DNA from: Chryseobacterium sp. ISL-6
GTDB lineage: Bacteria; Bacteroidota; Bacteroidia; Flavobacteriales; Weeksellaceae
DNA length: 64,000 nt
Assembly (NCBI RefSeq): GCF_018613715.1
Contig: NZ_JAGGPT010000010.1
Coordinates: 1-64,000, forward strand
Reading direction: 5' to 3'
The notes beneath the pieces are model-generated. The model was not told where the DNA came from, made no database searches, and saw only the letters and a list, made by a program, of their open reading frames with translations. Positions 26,651 through 34,128 of this stretch are shown here, piece after piece (position 1 is the first letter of the stretch; each line of letters starts with the position of its first letter). The position numbers and the translations under genes are program-made.

Positions 26651-26680
26651 AGAATTTTGTATCAACAAAAACAAAATTCT
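26651..26680. promoter_or_regulatory. Perfect 10-bp inverted repeat immediately upstream of the DUF4267-like gene
   Basis: AGAATTTTGT (26651-26660) and ACAAAATTCT (26671-26680) are exact reverse complements separated by 10 bp, ending one base before the ATG at 26682. The centre-to-centre distance of 20 bp is compatible with a dimer-bound operator; alternatively it is an RNA hairpin hiding the start codon. Confidence 0.5.
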
Positions 26681-26681
26681 T

Positions 26682-27080
26682 ATGAAACGTTTACAACAAC
26701 AAACAGCATTTTGGCTTAGCCTTCTTTCAGGGATTGGCCTTCTTTACATCGGCATCCGTTTTTTTATTAACCCGATAGGTGCAGAAATCGATTATGGCAT
26801 TCATACCGTAACCAATGGAGATTTTTCTTTTCAGTATATTAAAGGTGTGCGGGATTTTTTCTTTGGATTAATTATTATCATTCTTTTATGGAAGAAACAA
26901 TTATTTGCCCTTGGCTTAATTCTCATTTTGGGAACAATAATTCCTGCAATGGATTTTTGTGTGGTATTATCTCATCCCGACTTTAAAACAGGCCATTTAA
27001 TTTCACATCTAATCGCCGTTATCATTTGTCTGTCCTGTGGATTCTATTATTTAAAAAACCATAAAATTTTAATATCATGA
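26682..27080 (+). CDS. DUF4267-like small membrane protein
   Basis: 132 residues with about four hydrophobic segments (around 10-28, 55-70, 75-95 and 105-125). The pattern GIGLLYIGIRFFINP, then YIKGVRDFFFGL, then GTIIPAMDFCVVL matches what I remember of DUF4267 proteins. Function unknown; inner membrane. It overlaps the next gene by 4 bp (ATGA), as in a translationally coupled pair. It follows a Crp/Fnr gene with an inverted repeat in between. Confidence 0.75.
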   Translation: MKRLQQQTAFWLSLLSGIGLLYIGIRFFINPIGAEIDYGIHTVTNGDFSFQYIKGVRDFFFGLIIIILLWKKQLFALGLILILGTIIPAMDFCVVLSHPDFKTGHLISHLIAVIICLSCGFYYLKNHKILIS

Positions 27081-27286
27081 TTTTATTCAATAGTATTCTG
27101 ATTTTACACTTGGCGGCTTTCCTGCTTTTTCTTCTTCAATTAGCTGTGTTATTCCCGCAACAAAAAAAAGAATTACACAAAAAGACAAACCTGGCTGGAG
27201 TCTTAAACACCTATGTTACAGCCTCTATCGCTTCATCAATTTCTGATAAGCATGTTAAAGGTACTTCAGCAGTACTTCTCGTGTAG
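27077..27286 (+). pseudogene. Truncated membrane-protein gene fused at a rearrangement junction
   Basis: The frame opens with a credible membrane protein (MILFNSILILHLAAFLLFLL, then a charged HKKTNLAGVL) coupled by an ATGA overlap to the upstream gene. After about residue 44 the sequence (NTYVTASIASSI...) is simply the antisense of an aldehyde-dehydrogenase remnant on the other strand. So the original gene was cut at about 27208 and the last 25 codons are junk. It would encode one membrane helix plus a random tail. Confidence 0.6.
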
Positions 27287-27366
27287 TTAGATTTTCAACA
27301 GGTAAGTGTTCGATAGCTTTACTTTCTATAAAAGCTCCATCGATTAATATTTTCACTTTTCTGATA
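27214..27366 (-). pseudogene. mmsA: N-terminal remnant of methylmalonate-semialdehyde dehydrogenase
   Basis: Minus strand: RKVKILIDGAFIESKAIEHL, then PVENLTTREVL, a one-base frameshift, then EVPLTCLSEIDEAIEAV. This is the beginning of a CoA-acylating methylmalonate-semialdehyde dehydrogenase (aldehyde dehydrogenase family). No ATG is evident and everything after about 48 residues is missing. In valine catabolism this enzyme yields propionyl-CoA, the substrate of the methylcitrate genes directly upstream on the same strand. That supports the identification and suggests that the remnant was once part of the prp locus. Confidence 0.6.
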
Positions 27367-27394
27367 TACTATTTTAGTGAATTGAGAGGTAGAA

Positions 27395-27446
27395 ATTGAA
27401 AGTTGAGAACTGGATTCCATTTTTCAACTTTCAATTTTCAACTTTG
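27395..27446. repeat. Intergenic ATTGAAAGTTGA/TCAACTTTCAAT repeat
   Basis: ATTGAAAGTTGA (27395-27406) and TCAACTTTCAAT (27424-27435) are perfect complements, followed by a further TTTCAACTTTG. Nearly the same words occur at 49128-49220, so this is an interspersed intergenic element. Here it also lies just past the prpD stop and could act as its terminator. Confidence 0.6.
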
Positions 27447-27452
27447 CATTAA

Positions 27453-28904
27453 TTAAATAACCAATAGATCTACAAACTCATTAACATTGAGACTGATTAG
27501 TTTATCGTATTCTAAAGAGTTTTCTAACACTTGTCTTTGTTGTTTCTCAGGGAAAATACGAGCCAGATTAACTTTATATTTTTTAATCAACTCAGGAATA
27601 CCCTCATCTCTCCTTCTTTTATGTCCGATAGGATATTCTACCACTATTTCATCCAAAACAGTTCCGTCATTTAATTCAACTGTTAATGCATTAGCAATAG
27701 AACGTTTTTCAGGATCATGATAATCCTGAGTAAATTGAACTTCTTCAACACATTCTATTTTATCACGGAGTATATCAATTCTAGGGTCTGAAGCAATGTT
27801 ATCTTCATAATCTGCTGCAGTCAGCCTTCCATAAATAAGTGGCACTGCTACCATATACTGAATCGCATGATCACGGTCTGCAGGATTGTTTAATGGTCCT
27901 TTTTTATCAATAATCCGGATCGCAGCTTCATGCGTACGAATGGTAATTTTTTTGATATCGTCTGTAGTTTTACCCAAATTTTTTAATTTATGATGCAAGG
28001 TCATAGCGGCCTCTACTGCAGTCTGTGAATGGAATTCTGCTGGAAAAGAAATCTTGAATAATACGTTTTCCATCACATAAGAACTGTATTCACGCTGAAA
28101 TTTAAATTCATTTCCTTTAAATGAAACATCATAGAATCCCCATGTTTTAGCAGTAAGCACTGAAGGATATCCCATTTCTCCTGTTTTAGCAATTAATGCT
28201 AAACGTACCGCTCTTGAAGTAGCATCTCCTGCAGCCCATGATTTACGGCTTCCGGTATTTGGAGCATGACGGTAGGTTCTTAGAGACTGTCCATCTACAA
28301 AGGCAAGAGAGATAGCATTGATCAACTCATCACGGCTTAGTCCAATTAATTTCCCTACAACGGCAGTAGACGCAAGCTTTACTAATAGTACATGATCAAG
28401 ACCTACTCTGTTAAATGAATTTTCAAGAGCTATAACACCCTGAATTTCATGAGCCATAATCATTGCCTCTAACACTTGTTTCATTTTCAAAGGTGCTTTT
28501 CCTTCCGCAATATTGGTCCTTGATAACCAGTCTGCAGTTGCTAAAATACCGCCTAAGTTATCTGAAGGATGCCCCCATTCTGCGGCTAACCAGGTATCAT
28601 TAAAATCCAGCCAACGAATAATGGCCCCAATATTAAAAGCAGCCTGAACCGGATCTAACTGAAATTGAGTTCCCGGCACCTTAGCGCCATTCGGAACAAC
28701 AGTTCCTTTTACGATTGGTCCCAACAATTTGGTACAGGCAGGATAGGTTAAAGCTTCCAGCCCACATCCAATAGTATCTAAAAGGCAGTAATGAGCCGTT
28801 TTCCAGGCTAAATCATTTTTAATTTCGTAGTTCAATACGTAATCTGCAATATCGGTTAATACACGATCCGGTTGTGGTCTTTCATTTGAAATGTGTGATG
28901 ACAT
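27453..28904 (-). CDS. prpD: 2-methylcitrate dehydratase
   Basis: 483 residues of the MmgE/PrpD family, full length. Recognisable segments are [20 protein letters not shown] near the N-terminus, [20 protein letters not shown] (conserved around residues 105-125), [11 protein letters not shown], and [14 protein letters not shown]. It dehydrates 2-methylcitrate to 2-methylaconitate in the methylcitrate cycle that converts propionyl-CoA to pyruvate and succinate. It is third in a prpB-prpC-prpD operon, 45 bp after prpC. No acnD/prpF pair is present, so the usual PrpD plus aconitase route is implied. Confidence 0.95.
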   Translation of the reverse strand: MSSHISNERPQPDRVLTDIADYVLNYEIKNDLAWKTAHYCLLDTIGCGLEALTYPACTKLLGPIVKGTVVPNGAKVPGTQFQLDPVQAAFNIGAIIRWLDFNDTWLAAEWGHPSDNLGGILATADWLSRTNIAEGKAPLKMKQVLEAMIMAHEIQGVIALENSFNRVGLDHVLLVKLASTAVVGKLIGLSRDELINAISLAFVDGQSLRTYRHAPNTGSRKSWAAGDATSRAVRLALIAKTGEMGYPSVLTAKTWGFYDVSFKGNEFKFQREYSSYVMENVLFKISFPAEFHSQTAVEAAMTLHHKLKNLGKTTDDIKKITIRTHEAAIRIIDKKGPLNNPADRDHAIQYMVAVPLIYGRLTAADYEDNIASDPRIDILRDKIECVEEVQFTQDYHDPEKRSIANALTVELNDGTVLDEIVVEYPIGHKRRRDEGIPELIKKYKVNLARIFPEKQQRQVLENSLEYDKLISLNVNEFVDLLVI

Positions 28905-28949
28905 CTTTATTATTTTGATTTTAATTATTATTTATTTGAATTGAATTTA

Positions 28950-30095
28950 TTATCTGCTTCCAATAGGAACGAAATCTTTGTTTTCAGGCCCTGTATAATT
29001 GGCACTTGGACGAATAATTTTTCCATCCTGTCTCTGCTCGATGATATGAGCACTCCATCCTGTTACCCTCGAAACGACAAATAATGGAGTGAACATTAAG
29101 GTGGGAACTCCCATTAAATGGTAAGATACCGCTGAAAACCAATCCAGATTAGGGAACATTTTCTTTTCGTCCCACATGATTTTTTCCAATCTTTCTGCAA
29201 TATTATAAAGCAACATATCTCCAGCTTCTTCGGAAAGTTCTTTAGCTACTTTTTTTATCACTACATTTCTTGGATCTGATATGGTGTATACCGGATGTCC
29301 GAATCCAATAATTACTTCCTTGTTGGCAATCCGTTTTTTAATATCTTCTTCCGCTTCATCAGGAGAATTATAACGGCTTTGGATCTCAAAAGCAACTTCA
29401 TTAGCACCGCCATGCTTAGGGCCTCTTAATGCTCCGATTGCTCCTGTTATACAGGAATAGAAATCCGAAGATGTACCAGCAATAACACGAGCAGTAAAAG
29501 TAGAAGCATTAAATTCATGCTCGGCATAGAGATTAAGGGATATTTCCATTGCTTTTACCCAGGAATCAGGAGCCTTTTTACCATGCAACAAGTGCAGGAA
29601 ATGTCCACCAATAGTATCATCATCAGTTTCTACATCAATCTCTTTCCCATTATGAGTATAGTGATACCAATATAAAAGCCCGGAACTGAATGATGCCAAT
29701 AATTTGTCAGCAATATCTCTTGCTCCTGCTACATTATGATCATCTTTTTCAGGCTGAATGCTTCCAATCGCTGAAACCATTGAACGCATGACATCCATCG
29801 GGTGTGCAGCTGCCGGAATACTTTTTAAGATATTTCTTACAGAGTGAGGCAGTCCTCTCAATGATTTTAATTTGGCTTTATAGTTTTTTAATTGAGCTGC
29901 TGTTGGTAATTGTCCATAAATAAGAAGGTAAGCTACCTCTTCAAATTGTGCTTTTTCCGCAAGATCCAAAATATCATAACCTCTGTAATGGAGATCATTT
30001 CCGCTTTTACCAACACTGCAGAGAGCAGTATTACCAGCTGTTACACCCGAAAGCGCTACGCTTTTTTTGGGCTTAAAAATAGGTTCATTATTCAT
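28950..30095 (-). CDS. prpC: 2-methylcitrate synthase
   Basis: 381 residues of the citrate synthase family. Catalytic His residues are in GPKHGGANE and GFGHPVY, and the catalytic Asp is probably in [16 protein letters not shown]. The length and the starts [11 protein letters not shown] and HPMDVMRS are typical of methylcitrate synthases rather than hexameric citrate synthase, and the position between prpB and prpD confirms it. It condenses propionyl-CoA with oxaloacetate. Its start overlaps the end of prpB by 8 bp. Confidence 0.95.
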   Translation of the reverse strand: MNNEPIFKPKKSVALSGVTAGNTALCSVGKSGNDLHYRGYDILDLAEKAQFEEVAYLLIYGQLPTAAQLKNYKAKLKSLRGLPHSVRNILKSIPAAAHPMDVMRSMVSAIGSIQPEKDDHNVAGARDIADKLLASFSSGLLYWYHYTHNGKEIDVETDDDTIGGHFLHLLHGKKAPDSWVKAMEISLNLYAEHEFNASTFTARVIAGTSSDFYSCITGAIGALRGPKHGGANEVAFEIQSRYNSPDEAEEDIKKRIANKEVIIGFGHPVYTISDPRNVVIKKVAKELSEEAGDMLLYNIAERLEKIMWDEKKMFPNLDWFSAVSYHLMGVPTLMFTPLFVVSRVTGWSAHIIEQRQDGKIIRPSANYTGPENKDFVPIGSR

Positions 30096-30996
30096 TGATA
30101 TTTTTGTTCTTTTGAAATAGGTTATTTAATTTTTGTTCATAGTCGTGATAGCCGATACTTTTGTAAAGCTCGTCGCGGGTTTGCATAGTATCAAGTACAT
30201 TAACCTGAGTGCCATCCTTTCGGATATGTTCATAAACATTCTGAGCAGCTTTATTCGCTGCACGGAAGGCCGAAAGTGGATATAAAATCAAACCTACTCC
30301 AGCACTTTTAAGTTCATCAACAGTGTACATTCTGATCATTCCAAATTCGGTGATATTGGCTAATACGGGAATACCTGTTGCATCGACAAATTTTTGGTAA
30401 TAGCTTAAATCAGGAACAGCTTCCGCAAATATAAAATCTGCCCCGGCTTCTTTGTAAGCGACTGCTCTTTCCAATGTTCTTTCTAATCCTTCATTCGCAA
30501 AAGCATCTGTTCTTGCTCCGATAACGAAATTTTCATCTGTCCTTGCATCAACCGCAGCTTTTAAGCGGTCTACCATTTCATCTTTACTCACTACTTCTTT
30601 ACCTGGACGGTGTCCACAACGTTTTGCCCCTACCTGATCTTCAATATGTAAAGCTCCAGCTCCAGCTTTAATTAAGGATTTTACAGTTCTTGCCACATTA
30701 AATGCTGAAGGACCAAAGCCCGTATCCACGTCCACCAATAATGGCAGATCACATACATTGGTTATCCGTTGAATATCGATTAATACATCTTCAAGGGTTG
30801 TTATTCCCAGATCGGGAACTCCCAAAGAACCTGCAGCAACCCCTCCTCCTGAAAGATAAATGGCATTGAAACCTGCCTGCTGTGCCAACAATGCGTGATT
30901 AGCATTGATCGCTCCTACAATCTGAAGAGGACTTTCTTTTTGTATCGCCTCCCGAAACCGTAATCCGGCAGACTCTAAACTAACATGTTTACTCAT
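30088..30996 (-). CDS. prpB: Methylisocitrate lyase
   Basis: 302 residues from [14 protein letters not shown] (ATG at 30996; the upstream ATG at 31047 adds 17 unlikely residues). PEP mutase/isocitrate lyase superfamily: metal-binding Asp89 and Asp91 in [10 protein letters not shown], and the active-site loop KRCGH (125-129). It cleaves 2-methylisocitrate into pyruvate and succinate. It is first of the prp operon. A cobalamin riboswitch lies 380 bp upstream on the same strand, which suggests B12-responsive expression (see findings). Confidence 0.95.
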   Translation of the reverse strand: MSKHVSLESAGLRFREAIQKESPLQIVGAINANHALLAQQAGFNAIYLSGGGVAAGSLGVPDLGITTLEDVLIDIQRITNVCDLPLLVDVDTGFGPSAFNVARTVKSLIKAGAGALHIEDQVGAKRCGHRPGKEVVSKDEMVDRLKAAVDARTDENFVIGARTDAFANEGLERTLERAVAYKEAGADFIFAEAVPDLSYYQKFVDATGIPVLANITEFGMIRMYTVDELKSAGVGLILYPLSAFRAANKAAQNVYEHIRKDGTQVNVLDTMQTRDELYKSIGYHDYEQKLNNLFQKNKNINE

Positions 30997-31374
30997 CTTT
31001 AATATTATTGTTCGTTTTAATGTATTTAACTCACATACCATCAACAATTTAAAAAATTATCTTTTTTAAATTCTGTTAAATTAATCAAACGACCTATAAA
31101 CCTTAGCGAACGGCTGAATGGGTATACAATCATCTTTTTAATGTTTATAAATCATTATAAAAAGAGGGTGATAAACTTCACAATACTTTGTAAGAGAGAA
31201 AATTATGGAAAGGGGTGATACGCCAGAGTTATAGGTACAGCATAACTTTAAAAGCTAATACTACAAACTATCTTTAAATTATGATAATGTACCCGGAAAA
31301 AGTTGTGCACGATTATCAAAACGTATCATACCTGACTATAAGCTTCAGATCGCGAAAGCATCGTCAATTCGAAA
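30997..31374 (-). other. Long untranslated stretch between the cobalamin riboswitch and prpB
   Basis: No credible gene lies in these ~380 bp on either strand. On the minus strand the only early ATG after the riboswitch opens an 11-codon frame (MLSRSEAYSQV). An AT-rich imperfect hairpin is near 31135-31165 (CTTTTTAATG and its complement). The stretch is either a long leader of prpBCD or the scar of a deleted riboswitch-controlled gene. Confidence 0.5.
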
Positions 31375-31545
31375 TAGGCAGGTCTCCTGACTTGTAACGA
31401 TTTTTATCGTCCTTCCCATTCACAAGAGCAAACAGTGGACCTTGATTGATAAAAACCTTTTGAGTGTTACTTACAGTTGCGCGACAGTTCGTGATTTACA
31501 CACGATTCCCTTTTAATTCACAGCTAAGTGTAACCAGTTTCGGTT
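31375..31545 (-). ncRNA. Cobalamin (B12) riboswitch
   Basis: Read on the minus strand, the element has the order of conserved parts of this class: a CTGGTT entry (near 31540), AAAAGGGAATCGTGTG with its partner CACGA, the core CTGTCGCGCAACTGTAAG, a CCACTG segment, GGGAAGG, and the B12-box end AGTCAGGAGACCTGCC (31376-31391 on plus). The class binds adenosyl- or methylcobalamin and lowers expression of the downstream gene when cobalamin is present. The next gene on this strand is prpB, about 380 bp on. Identification of the aptamer is firm; the target is inference. Confidence 0.92.
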
Positions 31546-31883
31546 GATAAAGAAGTTTAAATGAACTCCTTGGTGGTAAATATAACTATTTTATTGAAAC
31601 GCTAATATATTAATTCACGAACAAGCGTTAGGATTTTACAACAGCCTGTAAATATGACAATTAAAAGTAATTCAAAATTTTAAAAAAATAACTAAATGAC
31701 AAAAATCATATAAAAATAAATTGTCGAAAAGGAATGCTAAGGACGTTTTTTAGAAAAAACATATGCTATAAATATCAAAAAAGATCTCATGTGAATTGAG
31801 AGAAAACTAAAATTCATAATCACCTCTTCCTGTTTCATTTTGAAAAAAGTCAGGTTAAAAGTATACTATATTGCAAAAAACAG
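31546..31883. other. AT-rich intergenic region upstream of the riboswitch
   Basis: It presumably holds the promoter for the riboswitch transcript on the minus strand and the end of the MocR transcript; I cannot place either with confidence. No gene or repeat is supported. Confidence 0.4.
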
Positions 31884-33299
31884 CTATAAAAGCTCTTTAA
31901 CTTTCTCGCCTGCATTTTTCAAAGATATTAAACTGTGAGAAGTAATACGGTCAGCAAAAACAATCCGAAAATGATGACTAAACTGATCTGTCAAACTAAA
32001 GATTTCTCCTGGGGTAAATAAAATCCTCTGGTCATCGCAATACCTGTAAAACATCTTCATATCAACTGCTTTTGATAAGCTTCCCCAAATGCTGTATCCC
32101 CCTTGCGGATCCTCAAAATATGAACCCTCTGGAAAAGAAGTACGTAACGCCTCTAAAACATCTCTAGCCTGATCATACAATTGTTTACGAAACGAACGTA
32201 AATGCTTACTATAGCTGTGATCTTCAAGTAATTTAAGCAATAACTCCTGATATATTGGAGCTACCGATCTTCCCAGAGAAAACCTCAGCCTCTCTGCCTT
32301 TGCATGGTACCTCCCTGAATGTAACCAACCGAGACGAATACCCGGTGCCAATGTTTTAGAAAAAGAAGAAAAGGTCATCACCCAGCCATATTCATCAAAA
32401 TTGCGTATGCTGGAAGGACGTTCATCACCAAAATAAAGATCTCCATACAGATCATTTTCAATGATCGGAAACTGATGATCCATGGCAATGGATAACAGCT
32501 CCTTTTTGGTATTATCAGTCATTAACCTCCCTGTTGGATTATGGAAATTTGGGGTAACAACAAGTGCTTTGATATCATTGGCAGCAGAAACCTTTTTCAA
32601 ATGTTCTGTGTCAAATCCGTCTTCACCATGAATAGGGATTTCCAGGACTTTAAGCTTAAGATTAGTGATCACCTCCAGAACAGAAAAAACACATGGGCTT
32701 TCAACAGCAATAAGATCACCCGCATTGGTAACACTTGCCAAAGCAATATACAGTGCCTGCAATGCACCATCTGTGATGATCAATTCTTCAGGATTGAATC
32801 TACATCCATATTGTAAGGCTCTGTCAGCTATCTGGCTCCTCAATTCTGGTAGACCATTGGATGGATAATAGCGAAGAAGAGAAGCTCCTTTTTCACGAAT
32901 GACTTCCTGCATCTTTCTTAAAATAAGCTTTTGTGGTATCAACAGATCGGTTGGGGTTGCTGCATTAAAAGAGCTATATTCAGAAGGTTTATTTCTGACA
33001 GAGGTCAACGCAATATTTTTATTGAAAGCCCCATTTTTCGCGACAGCATATGGTTCTAATAAAGGCTCAGAAATGCTTTGATGCACATCCGAAGCGACAT
33101 AATACCCGGAACGAGGAACGTTTTTAACCAATCCTTTAATAACCAGAAGATCATAACCGCTTTGAATGGAGCTTATACTTAAATGATAGTCCGCCTTAAT
33201 TTCCCTGACCGAAGGTAATCGGGTTCCCGGTTTTAATATTCCTTTTTTTATTTTGTTTTCAATGATAGAAGTAAAAATCTCATATCTGTACGTCTGCAT
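31884..33299 (-). CDS. MocR-type regulator (GntR winged helix fused to PLP aminotransferase fold)
   Basis: 471 residues. The N-terminal GntR winged helix (about 1-72) has KPGTRLPSVREIKADYHLS. The rest is a class I aminotransferase-like domain with YPSNGLPELR, VTPNFHNPTGR and the PLP-lysine motif SSFSKTLAPGIRLGWL. MocR proteins sense PLP or an amino acid and regulate nearby, often divergent, genes. The divergent neighbour is a GNAT-like protein, and the 135-bp gap carries ordered repeats. Two -7-like TACATTTG words sit directly upstream of the gene. Confidence 0.93.
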   Translation of the reverse strand: MQTYRYEIFTSIIENKIKKGILKPGTRLPSVREIKADYHLSISSIQSGYDLLVIKGLVKNVPRSGYYVASDVHQSISEPLLEPYAVAKNGAFNKNIALTSVRNKPSEYSSFNAATPTDLLIPQKLILRKMQEVIREKGASLLRYYPSNGLPELRSQIADRALQYGCRFNPEELIITDGALQALYIALASVTNAGDLIAVESPCVFSVLEVITNLKLKVLEIPIHGEDGFDTEHLKKVSAANDIKALVVTPNFHNPTGRLMTDNTKKELLSIAMDHQFPIIENDLYGDLYFGDERPSSIRNFDEYGWVMTFSSFSKTLAPGIRLGWLHSGRYHAKAERLRFSLGRSVAPIYQELLLKLLEDHSYSKHLRSFRKQLYDQARDVLEALRTSFPEGSYFEDPQGGYSIWGSLSKAVDMKMFYRYCDDQRILFTPGEIFSLTDQFSHHFRIVFADRITSHSLISLKNAGEKVKELL

Positions 33300-33320
33300 A
33301 AGGATTCATCTTTTTCAGGA

Positions 33321-33336
33321 CAAATGTACAAATGTA
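33321..33336 (-). promoter_or_regulatory. Tandem TACATTTG promoter -7 elements for the MocR gene
   Basis: On the minus strand TACATTTG occurs twice in direct succession (33329-33336 and 33321-33328). Both match the Bacteroidetes -7 consensus TAnnTTTG and lie 22-37 bp before the ATG. I see no clear TTTG -33 box at the expected spacing. Confidence 0.5.
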
Positions 33337-33352
33337 CTGGCATAAAATAATA

Positions 33353-33385
33353 AACTGTACCGACTCAATTGTCGCGAACTGTACC
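33353..33385. promoter_or_regulatory. Candidate MocR operator: two AACTGTACC repeats flanking a CGAC/GTCG inverted repeat
   Basis: AACTGTACC occurs at 33353-33361 and 33377-33385, 24 bp apart in the same orientation. Between them lies CGACTCAATTGTCG (33361-33374), whose ends are complementary. Direct repeats in divergent promoters are the usual mode of MocR binding (family knowledge); assignment to this MocR is inference. Confidence 0.55.
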
Positions 33386-33408
33386 CACATTTTAGTTTAA
33401 TAATCCTG

Positions 33409-33416
33409 TAGCTTTG
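33409..33416 (+). promoter_or_regulatory. Promoter -7 element TAGCTTTG for the GNAT-like gene
   Basis: An exact match to TAnnTTTG 18 bp before the ATG at 33435. The expected -33 TTTG box is not clear (TTTAG near 33391). It lies just past the candidate MocR operator, so bound MocR could act on it. Confidence 0.45.
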
Positions 33417-33434
33417 AATAAAAAAAGAATCTAA

Positions 33435-33953
33435 ATGGAGATCATTTCAAAATTCACAGTAGGATCAGATCAGGGGATCGACAATCTCTTTGCCGTTATG
33501 AGACCTTATATCAGAAATGCCTATCACGAAAATATTTCACCGGAAAAAATAGAAGAATACCTTAGCGAACATGTTGAGTATAGAAAAATGATCAATATTT
33601 TAAACGATCTGTCAACTCAGCTTATCATGGTATTTGCGGACAATGAACCCGTTGGCTACTGCCTTTTTAAAAGTGGCTCCACTTATTCCGGCTCTTCTGA
33701 AGGAAAAAGAATGACGGAGATTATAGATTTTGCCATACTTCCGGAATATGATCAACCCGAGGTAAGACAGTCATTGTGGAGCAAAAGCAGATCAGCTATT
33801 ACATTTACCGATAGTATATGGATCAGTATTGCTGAAAATAGCCCTATTATTTCATTTTTAAAGGATCATGGATTTATTTTTAAAGAAAATATCATTTTAA
33901 AAGCATTTTCCCTTCCTGGCCATATTTACGAATTGGATATAAAGAAAACTTAA
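33435..33953 (+). CDS. GNAT-like acetyltransferase
   Basis: 172 residues. The central part LIMVFADNEPVGYCLFKSG resembles strands 2-4 of the GNAT fold, then a stretch TEIIDFAILPEYDQPEVRQS (strand 4 and the start of the acyl-CoA-binding helix), and later AENSPIISFLKDHGFIFKEN, a typical late GNAT strand-helix. The acyl-CoA P-loop (RxxGxG/A) is weak or degenerate here, so activity is uncertain. It is divergent from a MocR regulator and probably controlled by it. An acyl-CoA dehydrogenase follows on the same strand. Confidence 0.65.
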   Translation: MEIISKFTVGSDQGIDNLFAVMRPYIRNAYHENISPEKIEEYLSEHVEYRKMINILNDLSTQLIMVFADNEPVGYCLFKSGSTYSGSSEGKRMTEIIDFAILPEYDQPEVRQSLWSKSRSAITFTDSIWISIAENSPIISFLKDHGFIFKENIILKAFSLPGHIYELDIKKT

Positions 33954-34128
33954 AGCAGTCTCAGGGCAGTGTGATGAACTTCGTTAAAAAAAGAATAATT
34001 CACACCCAGTTTAAATAGAACCATTTAATTAATTGTACCTTACATAAATATACGTGGAGCTGCCGATATTTTGATTTTTAAGTTCTGTTGCCATTCGCTT
34101 CGCTTTATGATATTGTTGTATAGATGGC

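Noticed and set aside
31135-31165. AT-rich hairpin as a terminator of the B12 riboswitch transcript
   Set aside because: The stem is imperfect and has almost no GC pairs, so I cannot call it a terminator; it remains a point to test for the riboswitch target.
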